Assembly: GCF_042653545.1 (NCBI RefSeq)
Contig: NZ_JBHSIS010000024.1
Coordinates: 1-64,000 of the forward strand
Source of the DNA: Actinophytocola glycyrrhizae
GTDB lineage: Bacteria; Actinomycetota; Actinomycetes; Mycobacteriales; Pseudonocardiaceae
Reading direction: 5' to 3'
DNA: 64,000 bases
Shown: positions 8,072 to 15,552 of the stretch, piece by piece
How the letters are laid out: each line of letters starts with the position of its first letter
How positions within the stretch are numbered: position 1 is the stretch's first letter
The notes under the pieces: generated by a model
Database searches by the model: none
The model's input: only the letters and a program-made list of their open reading frames with translations
Told to the model about the DNA's origin: nothing
Position numbers and translations under genes: made by a program

Positions 8072-8245
8072 TCACCGCTGATGTCCGAGGGGCAGCCAGA
8101 TCGCCACGCACGGCCAGCCGACGCCGCAGGCGAGGCAGAGGCCTGAGCGTTCGCCGGGGCGGTGCCGCCGGAGGGCGATGACGAGGAGTTCGTACTGGGC
8201 AGCCGCTTCCAGGACGCCGGAGTCACTGCGCCGGTGCCTGCCCAC
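8072..8245 (-). CDS. Possible small Cys-rich protein, about 57 residues
   Basis: The reading frame ends with RRHRPGERSGLCLACGVGWPCVA, where three Cys and a nearby His resemble the short zinc-binding tail of many small actinobacterial proteins found beside XRE/DUF397 pairs. The GTG at 8245 overlaps the end of the preceding minus-strand ORF by 23 nt; the frame also allows an ATG at 8293. Expression is unproven and the start is a guess. Confidence 0.4.
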   Translation of the reverse strand: MGRHRRSDSGVLEAAAQYELLVIALRRHRPGERSGLCLACGVGWPCVAIWLPLGHQR

Positions 8246-8384
8246 GCTCGTCCATCTCCCCGAGGGCGGTCGCGCCGAGGCGCAGGAACGCACGCAGTGC
8301 GGTGGCGTCGAACGCGAACTCGAACGGGTCGCGGAGGCCGCCGAAGGCGAACTCGACGACGTCGCTGTCGATCACCCGGTGACG
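8223..8384 (-). CDS. Hypothetical 53-residue protein
   Basis: It begins MRHRVIDSDVVEFAFGGL and continues with an acidic and hydrophobic pattern (DPFEFAFDATALRAFLRLG) that reads like a genuine folded protein rather than a shadow frame. It is divergent from the XRE regulator at 8497, a placement typical of genes controlled by such regulators. No function can be assigned. Confidence 0.5.
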   Translation of the reverse strand, partial: RHRVIDSDVVEFAFGGLRDPFEFAFDATALRAFLRLGATALGEMDERGQAPAQ

Positions 8385-8496
8385 CATGGGGCAGTGGTCT
8401 CGAACGGTTACATACGAACTCACACTCAGGCCTGTCATGCAATCAGACGCTACGGTCCTTCTGGACCGAACGTACCTGATTGCCAGGGGGGACAGG

Positions 8497-9321
8497 ATGA
8501 GCAGGAACGACCCGCGAGCCCGCGACCGCATAATCGGAGCAAAACTGCGGTCCATCCGCACGGACCGAGCCGAAATTTCACTCGAACGTGCTGCCGAGAT
8601 GGCCGGGTGGGCGCCCAGTCGGCTCAGCCGAACCGAGCGGGGGCTCCGGCAGGTCACCACAGACGAGGTGGCGACGCTTCTCACCGCGTGGCGGATTCCC
8701 GTCAGAGAACGGGAAGAGATGCTGGCGGATATCCAGGCCGGGTCCTCGTCGGGTTGGTGGGATCGGTCGCTGCCGGGCGTTCCGAGCTACACGGGCGCGT
8801 TGGCGAGCTACGAAGCCGACGCCATGGAACTCGTGGACGTGTCCATCGCGGCGATCCCCGGGCTGTTGCACACCTACGAAACGGCGATGGCCATCATGCG
8901 GGCCGACGGCGTGCCGCAGGAAGACCTGGAGACCCGCTGGATGGTTCGCCTGCGGCGGCAGCAGATTCTCGGGAACCTCGAATACGCGGCCTACATCACC
9001 GAGTCCGCGATCCGGACGCCGTACGGCGGCCCCAAGGCTCTGAAGGATCAGCTGGAGCATCTGCTGGGGGCGCAGGACAGGGCCCTGGGAGTGCGGGTTA
9101 TCCCGGCACACCAGACGGGGGTGTTGCTCCTGCATTCGTGGTTGTGGATGGCGTTCCCGAACACGAAACCCGTGGTGCACGTCGAGCTGGCTTCGGGAGC
9201 CTTCTTCCTCCACGACGACGATGTGGCTCTCTACACGAAGACGCTTGACCGGCTCGACAAGCTGGCCCTGTCCCGGGGTGACAGCCGTAAGCTGATCAGC
9301 GAGCTGATGAAGGAGTTGTGA
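8497..9321 (+). CDS. XRE-family regulator with DUF5753 domain
   Basis: 274 residues. An N-terminal helix-turn-helix (about 14-70; ISLERAAEMAGWAPSRLSRTE) is followed by a DUF5753 domain of about 190 residues containing YEADAMELVDVSIAAIPGLLHT. Such proteins are abundant in Streptomyces and Pseudonocardiaceae and act with a DUF397 partner, which follows 2 nt downstream. A GGGGGACAGG site precedes the ATG at 8497. It may control the divergent small ORFs or the neighbouring island; neither is shown. Confidence 0.85.
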   Translation: MSRNDPRARDRIIGAKLRSIRTDRAEISLERAAEMAGWAPSRLSRTERGLRQVTTDEVATLLTAWRIPVREREEMLADIQAGSSSGWWDRSLPGVPSYTGALASYEADAMELVDVSIAAIPGLLHTYETAMAIMRADGVPQEDLETRWMVRLRRQQILGNLEYAAYITESAIRTPYGGPKALKDQLEHLLGAQDRALGVRVIPAHQTGVLLLHSWLWMAFPNTKPVVHVELASGAFFLHDDDVALYTKTLDRLDKLALSRGDSRKLISELMKEL

Positions 9322-9323
9322 GC

Positions 9324-9479
9324 ATGTGGCGCAAGTCGAGCAAGAGCAACACCGGCGGCCAGTGTGTTGAGGTTCGGCACGATTTGGCCGCGTTACGGGA
9401 CAGCAAGCAGCCTGGTGGGCCCCAGTTGGCCACGCCGGAGTTGGGGGCGCTGATCAAGCGGTTGAAGGGCGACACGTAA
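9324..9479 (+). CDS. DUF397 small protein
   Basis: 51 residues, starting MWRKSSKSN and containing GQCVEVRHD and ALRDSKQPGGPQL, all hallmarks of DUF397. Proteins of this family are encoded right after DUF5753 regulators and are thought to modulate them. It starts 2 nt after the regulator stop codon, so the two are co-translated. Confidence 0.85.
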   Translation: MWRKSSKSNTGGQCVEVRHDLAALRDSKQPGGPQLATPELGALIKRLKGDT

Positions 9480-9843
9480 CGCCTCCGCGACCACAGGGCT
9501 TCGGCAAAGCCGGGGGCTGGCGTTCGGTGGTCTTGTCCTCGCCGGACGGGCAGGTCTCGGGGGTGGCGGAGGGGCTTGTCGGCGGCGGTTTGGGCGGGTC
9601 GGGCTTGCGCCACCGTCGGGGTTGCGCAGGCAGGGCCCGCTTGGCGGGGTCGGGCGCGGAGCGCCTGGCTTCGGTGCTGTGAAAGGCGCGTTGACGGCGT
9701 TGGCGGTGCCGTGAAAGGCGCATTGACGGCGCTCAGTGCCGTGAATGGCCCATTCACGGCACTTGTTGTGCCGTGAACGCGCCTTTCACGGCACTGGCCG
9801 GGCCTGTGGGGGCCCGGACTGGCCTCGGTTGGCTACGCCTCTG
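9480..9843. other. Intergenic stretch with a palindrome cluster
   Basis: The first 190 bp show no credible gene: reading frames here are short and low-complexity. The second half holds the cluster of palindromes listed at 9674-9794. It separates two convergent units, DUF397 on plus and the lasso kinase on minus. Confidence 0.6.
9674..9794. repeat. Cluster of four palindromic elements, copy B
   Basis: Two imperfect copies (about 9675-9699 and 9706-9731) are followed by two good ones. One has 14-bp perfect arms around a single base (9735-9763; arm AGTGCCGTGAATGG). The other has a 10-bp stem GTGCCGTGAA / TTCACGGCAC around the loop CGCGCCT (9768-9794). The loop matches copy A while the stem has changed on both sides. 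They lie between convergent genes, so bidirectional termination is likely. Confidence 0.7.
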
Positions 9844-10758
9844 TTAGGCGCGTTGGTCGAGTGGGTGAAGCGCGGCCAGTAGGTCCGCCAGCACGCCTTC
9901 TTCGAAGGGTGGGCCCCACGGGATGGTCGCCTCGAAGACCGGTACCCGCTCCACCAGGTCCCCCAGCCCCTGGAACGTCGCGGCCATCGACGCCGCGTCC
10001 CGCCAGCCGAGCACCCTCGGGTAGCGGCTCAGGCGCAGCAACGCCTCCGCCGCGCCCAGGCGGCGCAGTGCCACCGCCCTGACCTCCCGGCTCGGTCGGG
10101 GGATCACGCACGCCGCCAACGGCAGCGGGGCGTCGACCAGGGTTCTCGGGCGCAGGGCCAGGCGGCCGTCCGCCGTCTCGTAGGTGTCGCCGGTCGCCAG
10201 CTCTCTGGCGTTCTCGCGCAGGCGGTTCTCCGTGCCGCCCGGGTGGACCATGCCGTTGTCCACGCGCAGCAGGTCGTCCGACACCAGCGCACAGCCCAGG
10301 GCGCACAGGGCGGCGGCGAGCGTCGACTTGCCCATGCCGGACGAGCCCACGAACGCCACTGCCCCGTCGTCGACCCGCACCGCGCTGGCGTGCAGGACCA
10401 GGGCGTGGTGCAGCATCAGGTGCACGGCCAGCACCGCGCCCGAGATCAGGACCGGGAGCAGACCGTCGTCGGCGCCCGGGTGCAGGTGCACGGTGACGCG
10501 TTCCAGCTTGTCGTCGCCGTCGAAGTCGCACAGGCCCGGGTACCGCAACACGGTGCGGGGGCCGCGGGCGAGGGTGTAGAAGATCGAGTGGTCGGGGCGG
10601 GCCACCTCCGCCAGGCGTTCGCCGGGCGGTCGTTCGTGGGGGATCTCGCGGTCCGGGCCCCGGCGCAGGACCAGGTTCGGGGCGCCGGTGCCGGGCGGCA
10701 AGGGCAGGGGGACGTCGCTTCTTATGCCCAGGCCGTAGGCGTGGTACCTGTGGGTCAT
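9844..10758 (-). CDS. HPr-kinase-like lasso peptide kinase (K)
   Basis: 304 residues. The P-loop GSSGMGKST at 138-146 and the LVSDD segment at 158-162 match the HprK Ser kinase fold. An LHASAV motif near 132 is shared with the HprK-like family found in lasso clusters. In paeninodin-type pathways such a kinase phosphorylates the C-terminal Ser of the precursor, and the precursor at 1303-1443 ends in Ser. Its ATG overlaps the stop of the B2 gene (ATGA). It is last in the B1-B2-K operon. A different phosphate acceptor is possible. Confidence 0.75.
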   Translation of the reverse strand: MTHRYHAYGLGIRSDVPLPLPPGTGAPNLVLRRGPDREIPHERPPGERLAEVARPDHSIFYTLARGPRTVLRYPGLCDFDGDDKLERVTVHLHPGADDGLLPVLISGAVLAVHLMLHHALVLHASAVRVDDGAVAFVGSSGMGKSTLAAALCALGCALVSDDLLRVDNGMVHPGGTENRLRENARELATGDTYETADGRLALRPRTLVDAPLPLAACVIPRPSREVRAVALRRLGAAEALLRLSRYPRVLGWRDAASMAATFQGLGDLVERVPVFEATIPWGPPFEEGVLADLLAALHPLDQRA

Positions 10759-11165
10759 ACCGTCCCCAGGGTCGCGTAGCGGGCCGACTCGGGGTCGAGG
10801 GTGCGGCCGTCGATCTCCAGCCACGAGTGGGCCACGAACTCGCCACTTTCGCCCCTGCGGACGCCGATGCGCAGGACCGGGCCCAGGTGGCGCAGGCGTC
10901 GCCCCAGCACCAGGCAGCGGCGCAGGCACGTGTTGCCGGGTGGCCAGTGCGCCACCGCGTACTGGCACGCGTGCACCGGGGTGCGGGTGTTGCGGGGCAG
11001 CACCGCGCGTTCGGTGGCCGGTGGGGCGGCACTGCTCAGGTCGCACGCGATGCCCAGTGTCCGGCAGACGCTGGGGAGGTCGGTCCGGCGCAGGCCCCGT
11101 TCGGTCCTGGCCAGCCAGTAGCACGCCACCACCAGTTCCAGCGCGAACCGCAGGTGGCGTTTCAT
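10755..11165 (-). CDS. Lasso leader peptidase B2 (transglutaminase-like)
   Basis: 136 residues, normal for split B2 proteins. The catalytic Cys is in NTCLRRCLVLGRRLRHLG, the His in FVAHSWLEI and the Asp in the following IDG, the Cys-His-Asp order of lasso peptidases. It removes the leader after the RRE protein has delivered the precursor. It overlaps the genes on both sides by 4 nt (ATGA). No precursor is encoded next to this operon, so it presumably serves the precursor at 1303-1443. Confidence 0.85.
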   Translation of the reverse strand: MKRHLRFALELVVACYWLARTERGLRRTDLPSVCRTLGIACDLSSAAPPATERAVLPRNTRTPVHACQYAVAHWPPGNTCLRRCLVLGRRLRHLGPVLRIGVRRGESGEFVAHSWLEIDGRTLDPESARYATLGTV

Positions 11166-11413
11166 GCCAGCAGTCGTGCCCGGCCGAGGCGGTCGACGAA
11201 CGCCTCGACGTCGCGGCGAGCGGTGGGCTCGTCGACCTCGAACTCGGTGACGACCGTCGTGACCAGGTCGTCGAGGGTGCGTTCCTCTCCCAGCAGTTCG
11301 AAGACGCGGCTGCCGACGCCGGTGATCGCGAAGTACTGCGAGTTCGGCAGGTCCAGCACGATGGTCTCGCCGCCGATGGTGCGTGCGGAGATGTCCGTGG
11401 TGCGCAGTCGCAT
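11162..11413 (-). CDS. Lasso RRE protein B1 (PqqD-like)
   Basis: 83 residues with the PqqD/RRE fold: a beta-rich N-terminus (GETIVLDLPNSQYFAI) followed by a winged helical part (SRVFELLGEERTLDDLV and EFEVDEPTARRDVEAFVDRL). It binds the precursor leader, in particular the YxxP segment, and hands it to B2. It is first in an operon whose three genes all overlap by ATGA. The upstream 100 bp are shared with the divergent PAP2 gene. Confidence 0.85.
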   Translation of the reverse strand: MRLRTTDISARTIGGETIVLDLPNSQYFAITGVGSRVFELLGEERTLDDLVTTVVTEFEVDEPTARRDVEAFVDRLGRARLLA

Positions 11414-11512
11414 GTCGTGTTCCCTTCCCGCGCTCCACTGTGGCTTCGGGGAACCACCCGCCGCCGTTACCTCCGGAGAAACAATCGTGACCGCTTCGAC
11501 GACTTCCCCGGT

Positions 11513-12130
11513 GTGCGGGTCGAATCGGAGACGCGTGTGGTGCCCGCGCGACTGGGGGCGCCGCTCGGTGTGACGGCGGTGCTGGCGGCCATCGGGCTGG
11601 TGGGCCTCGGTTTTCTGTACGCGGGGGAGTCCGTCGGTGCGGCCGTCGACGTCGGGATCCGGGACCACCTGCGGGAGGCCGGGTCGCCGTGGCGGCAGCT
11701 CGCGCTGGTCGTCGACTGGACCGCGGAACCCGTCGGCGCGGTGGTGGTGCTCGCCACACTCGTGATCGTGTTGCTGCGGGCCGGAAACCGGCGCGGCGTG
11801 GTGCTCGCGGTAGTGGCCCCCACCTTGGTCGTGGCCGTCACCACCGGCATGAAACCGTTGGTGGGACGGACGATCAACGACGGGTTCCTCGCGTTTCCCA
11901 GCGGCCACACGGCGTTCGTGACCGCGTGCGCGCTCGTCGCGATGCTGGTGGTGGCACGGGCCGGGCCGGTGGTGCTGGCGGTGGTGACCGTGGTGGTCGC
12001 GCTGGCGATGGCGTGGGCGCAGGTGCTGCTCAACGCGCACTACCCGACCGACACGCTCGGCGGGTTCCTCACCGCCCTCGCCGTCGTACCCGCGGTCGCG
12101 TTGACGATCGACCGGGTGCCGGGACGCTGA
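11513..12130 (+). CDS. PAP2-family membrane phosphatase
   Basis: About 205 residues. The three PAP2 signature motifs appear as KPLVGRTIND, FPSGHTAF and NAHYPTDTLGG, with five or six hydrophobic spans between and around them. Family members dephosphorylate lipid pyrophosphates such as undecaprenyl pyrophosphate or phosphatidic acid at the membrane. The first motif is degenerate: its usual terminal RP is reduced to R. The frame is open far upstream; GTG 11513 is chosen, but GTG 11534 or 11537 would also fit. It is divergent from the lasso B operon. Confidence 0.75.
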   Translation: MRVESETRVVPARLGAPLGVTAVLAAIGLVGLGFLYAGESVGAAVDVGIRDHLREAGSPWRQLALVVDWTAEPVGAVVVLATLVIVLLRAGNRRGVVLAVVAPTLVVAVTTGMKPLVGRTINDGFLAFPSGHTAFVTACALVAMLVVARAGPVVLAVVTVVVALAMAWAQVLLNAHYPTDTLGGFLTALAVVPAVALTIDRVPGR

Positions 12131-12524
12131 GGCACGCCCCCGGTTCCTTGTGCGAAGTCCACGCCTCACCAGCAGCCACCTCAGGGGAACGTGACGAAAC
12201 TCAGCCACCATCCACCTCGATATCCGCACCGGCGCCGGAACGCGACCAACACTTCGAACTCCGGAGAGGCGGGCCAGGCTAGGACGGTCGTCCTGCCGGG
12301 CTTGCCCCTGCCGCGGCGGACGACCGTCCGGGGCAGGAACGTCTCTCCCCTGCGCGCGGCGGCGCACCGGCCGTGCCGCCGTCACCGAGTGCTCCCCACG
12401 ACTGACCAATGGGGGTCGCCGTCGCCTGTGGAGCTGGGTGCTTCCGCTCGGTGCCACGCATGATGTTCCTACCGTGGTCCACGGTAGAGCGGATTCCGTC
12501 CCGTTAATGAGACACGTTCGTACC
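12131..12524. other. Intergenic stretch between convergent genes
   Basis: Apart from the hairpin at 12282-12329 I see nothing in it. A 90-codon frame at 12191-12463 is Arg/Pro/His-rich with no domain and is not credible. Confidence 0.6.
12282..12329. terminator. Bidirectional terminator-like hairpin
   Basis: A 12-bp perfect inverted repeat, GGACGGTCGTCC (12282-12293) and GGACGACCGTCC (12318-12329), has a 24-nt loop. It lies between the convergent PAP2 and response-regulator genes. No T tract, as is common in high-GC actinobacteria. Confidence 0.6.
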
Positions 12525-13166
12525 TCATAGCTCGTCGATCGTCACCAGGCCGTCCTGGAGGGCGCGCGCGACCAGCGCGGCCTTGGTCGGGGCGGCGCGG
12601 CCCGCGCTGGCGTACTTGGCCCGCACCCTGGTCAGATAGGTGTTCACGGTGTTGACCGTGATGTTCAGTGCGTCCGCCACCGACTTCTTCGACTCGCAGT
12701 GGAACCACTCGCGCAGGACGTTGACCTCCTGCTCGGACAGCTTCGGCCGGTTCGGGTTGGTGTCCGTGCCGAGCGCGCCGGCCAGCGCGGGCGGGGTGTA
12801 CGGCTCGTGCCGGGCCGCCGCGTGGATGGCGGCGACGAGGTGGGACTCGCCCTCCGCCTTCGTGAGGTAGGTGAACGCGCCGATGTCGAGGCAGGTCAGC
12901 GCGGTCTCCTGGTCGTCACGCATCGTGCTCACCACGACCGTGCGGCCCGCGTCGACGAGACGCTTCAGCTCGCCGTAGGCCGGACCGGTCATGTCGAGCT
13001 GCAGGTCCAGCACCACCACGTCCGCTTCGGCGCCGGGGCCGACCCACGCCGTCGCCACCGTCGGGCCGGACGCCACCACCTGGATCGGCGGGTCGGCGAG
13101 CCCGCACCACGCCCGCACGCCCGCCACGACCACCGGGTGATCGTCGACCACCACCACGTCGATCAT
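12525..13166 (-). CDS. NarL/LuxR-family response regulator
   Basis: 213 residues. The receiver domain has VDDH at 7-10 and phospho-acceptor Asp54 in VVLDLQ. The C-terminal LuxR helix-turn-helix is about residues 145-205 (LSEQEVNVLREW, SVADALNITVNTVNTYL). Its ATG overlaps the stop of the sensor kinase (ATGA), so the pair is co-translated. The signal and target genes are unknown. Confidence 0.85.
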   Translation of the reverse strand: MIDVVVVDDHPVVVAGVRAWCGLADPPIQVVASGPTVATAWVGPGAEADVVVLDLQLDMTGPAYGELKRLVDAGRTVVVSTMRDDQETALTCLDIGAFTYLTKAEGESHLVAAIHAAARHEPYTPPALAGALGTDTNPNRPKLSEQEVNVLREWFHCESKKSVADALNITVNTVNTYLTRVRAKYASAGRAAPTKAALVARALQDGLVTIDEL

Positions 13167-15400
13167 GTTCGCCGCCAGGTCGTCTTGATCCACAGCTTGC
13201 CCCCATTGTCCGTGGTGGACACCTTGATGGCCGGGTCGGCGGTCGTCGGCACCAGTTCGGCAGGCGCGTCCGCGACCACCGACACCGTGACCTCGTCGGC
13301 GGCGCCGATGACCGTCACGCGTGCGGTGCTGGCCGCCGTCGCCAGCGCGGCGACGGCCGGGTCGGTCAGCGCGCGGCGCACCGCCTTGGGCACCTGCGGT
13401 CGTTCGCCGCGCTCCGCGAACTGGACCGTGACGCCGTTGCGCTCGGCCAGCTCCACACACGCCCGCAGCTCGTGCGAGAGCTGGTCGGGCACGCTCGAGT
13501 CCTCCGCGAGCAGCCGCCGCACCCGCGCCGCCTCCACCGCGCACGCCCGCCGGAACACCGGTTCGCCGGGGTCGGCCTCGCCGGACGCGAGCGCGGCCAG
13601 CAGCGGGGCGGTCGAGTCGGCGAGGGCCGCGTAGCGTTCCGTGCGGTCGCGGTGGACCTGCTCGGCCACCGCCCGCTCGGTCCGCAGCCGCTCCTCCCGG
13701 TACGTGAGTGCCGCCGCGGTCACCGCGACCGGCCGCAGCACCACCGTGACCACCCCGACCGCCAACTGGTAGCTGAACACGACGACGGTCGCGATGACCG
13801 CCTCGGCGAACGTGATGGCCGCGTCGCCGCCGAGCGCGGTCTGCGTGAACGTCATCGCGTAGTGCGCGGCCAGCGCCACCGCGATCACGCCCACCCGGAA
13901 GTCGAGGAAGAGCAGCAGCAGCGTCCACGCCGCGTCGCCCTCCGACCAGTGCGCCATGCCCAGCCGCAGTTCCGGCGGGATGGACGCGGTGCACAGCGCC
14001 GACACCGCGAACACGACCGCCACCAGCGGCCAGCGCCACAGGCCGAGCGGGCGTTTCCGCCACAGGTGCCAGGCCACGACCAGCGTCACCGCGGTGAGCA
14101 CCACCAGGGTCAGCACCTGCGTGGCCACCGACGGGTAGTGCTGCTTGTTGGCGACGAGCCTCGGCACGTCGAGACCGAACAGGATGATCAGGTTCATCAC
14201 CACGACCGACCACCGCAGCGCGGTGCCGACCCCGGACTTGATCGTCTCGACGTCGCCGACGGTGTCCGTGGCGACCGAGAACGGACGGGTCAGCCGGACA
14301 CTGGTTCCGTTGCCGGGGCTGCTGATCACCGCCGCGGAACCACCCACGCGGGTGAGGCGTTCCAGGATCGAGCGGGTAACCCCGTAGCGGTGGCCGTGCA
14401 CGCGGGCCGGGTCGAAACCGGTGCCCTCGTCGGCGACCTCCACGTGGATCGTGTCGTCGGCGAGCCGCACCGACACGGTGGCCGCGTCGACCCCCGCGTG
14501 CCGGACCACGTTCGTCAACGCCTCGCGAACCCCGCCCGCGAGCGCGACCGCGTCGGCGGCTGGGACGGTGAGGAACGTCGGCACGTCCCACCGCACGGTC
14601 AGCGGCAGGTGGCGCGCGGCGTCCCGCAGGTGCGCGACCAGGTCGACCTCACCGGCCGGGGACGCGTGGTCACCGCTGATGGCCGCCAGGTCGCGGGCGG
14701 CCTGCGCGGACAGGTTGGCGTCCGGCCGGTCCGCCACCCCGGACCCGACCATGAGCAGCGTCGCCGACGCGGTGTCGTGCAACGCGGCGAGGTACTCACG
14801 TTCGTCGGCGCGCCGGGCCTCGGCGACGGCCGCGTCCCGCCGTGCCTGCTCGCTGCGGGCCACCGCCTGGTCCGCGTCGCGCGCCCCCTTGCGCACCAGC
14901 ACGTACAGCGCCCGCGACAGACCGGCCTCGATCACCGTCCACAGCTGCAACGGCAACACGTCGAGCCAGCCGGGCGAGTCGGCGATGGCGGCACCCGCGA
15001 GGAACGCGGTCATGACCGTCAGGGTCGCGGCCGCGTGCGCGACGAGCGACAGCAGCCACGCGTAGGCGATGACGGTGATCCCGATGACCGCGATGACCCA
15101 CGTGATGCCGAGCATCGAACCGGCGGGCACCGTCCACACCTGAGTCAGGCAGACCGCACACACCACGGCCACGTCCACCGGCACCAGCCAGCGCCCGCGG
15201 TTGGGGAAGCGGTGGGCGTAGTACACCGTCCACGCCACGAACCCGAACACCACGAACACGGTGACCAGCGGTTCCGGCGTGGTGTCGACCGTGATGGACA
15301 CCAGCCCGGCGACCGCGGAGATCGCGCACCGCAGGTTGAGGGAGTACCGGGCACCGGCGCGCAGCAGTTCCCGCTCGGTGCTGCCCAGGTCCCCGCTCAC
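13163..15400 (-). CDS. Sensor histidine kinase with two membrane modules
   Basis: 745 residues. The first half is a complete NarL-type kinase: about five membrane spans (26-165), a dimerisation helix with phospho-His208 in ALHDTASATLL, and an ATPase domain about 275-385 (EALTNVVRHA, DEGTGFD). The second half repeats the plan with another block of spans (about 400-590) and a degenerate cytoplasmic part (600-745) lacking the N and G boxes. The second half looks like a duplicated, decayed sensor that may work as a receptor or pseudokinase. It precedes and overlaps its response regulator by 4 nt. Confidence 0.8.
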   Translation of the reverse strand: MSGDLGSTERELLRAGARYSLNLRCAISAVAGLVSITVDTTPEPLVTVFVVFGFVAWTVYYAHRFPNRGRWLVPVDVAVVCAVCLTQVWTVPAGSMLGITWVIAVIGITVIAYAWLLSLVAHAAATLTVMTAFLAGAAIADSPGWLDVLPLQLWTVIEAGLSRALYVLVRKGARDADQAVARSEQARRDAAVAEARRADEREYLAALHDTASATLLMVGSGVADRPDANLSAQAARDLAAISGDHASPAGEVDLVAHLRDAARHLPLTVRWDVPTFLTVPAADAVALAGGVREALTNVVRHAGVDAATVSVRLADDTIHVEVADEGTGFDPARVHGHRYGVTRSILERLTRVGGSAAVISSPGNGTSVRLTRPFSVATDTVGDVETIKSGVGTALRWSVVVMNLIILFGLDVPRLVANKQHYPSVATQVLTLVVLTAVTLVVAWHLWRKRPLGLWRWPLVAVVFAVSALCTASIPPELRLGMAHWSEGDAAWTLLLLFLDFRVGVIAVALAAHYAMTFTQTALGGDAAITFAEAVIATVVVFSYQLAVGVVTVVLRPVAVTAAALTYREERLRTERAVAEQVHRDRTERYAALADSTAPLLAALASGEADPGEPVFRRACAVEAARVRRLLAEDSSVPDQLSHELRACVELAERNGVTVQFAERGERPQVPKAVRRALTDPAVAALATAASTARVTVIGAADEVTVSVVADAPAELVPTTADPAIKVSTTDNGGKLWIKTTWRRT

Positions 15401-15484
15401 GCGCCACCGCCCTGCCGGAGGGATGCGTCACCGGCATGTTACCCAGCGCGCTGACCCCGGAGCGCCCCGCAGGGCGGCGGGCCG

Positions 15485-15541
15485 GTGCCCTGAAAGGCGC
15501 GTTCAGGGCACCGGGCGTCCTGAACGCGCCTTTCAGGGCAC
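15485..15541. repeat. Palindromic gene-end element, copy C (tandem pair)
   Basis: First hairpin: GTGCCCTGAA / TTCAGGGCAC around AGGCGCG (15485-15511). Second hairpin: CCTGAA / TTCAGG around CGCGCCT (15519-15537). The two loops are reverse complements, so the pair is in opposite orientation. It lies just past the end of the 12-gene glycan operon. Confidence 0.7.
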
Positions 15542-15552
15542 TTCAACGACGA

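Noticed and set aside
12191..12463. 90-codon ORF between PAP2 and the response regulator
   Set aside because: Contains the terminator hairpin, lacks a domain and has biased composition.
13472..15454. 660-codon plus-strand frame opposite the sensor kinase
   Set aside because: His/Arg/Gly-rich composition without any domain; the minus strand carries intact kinase motifs.
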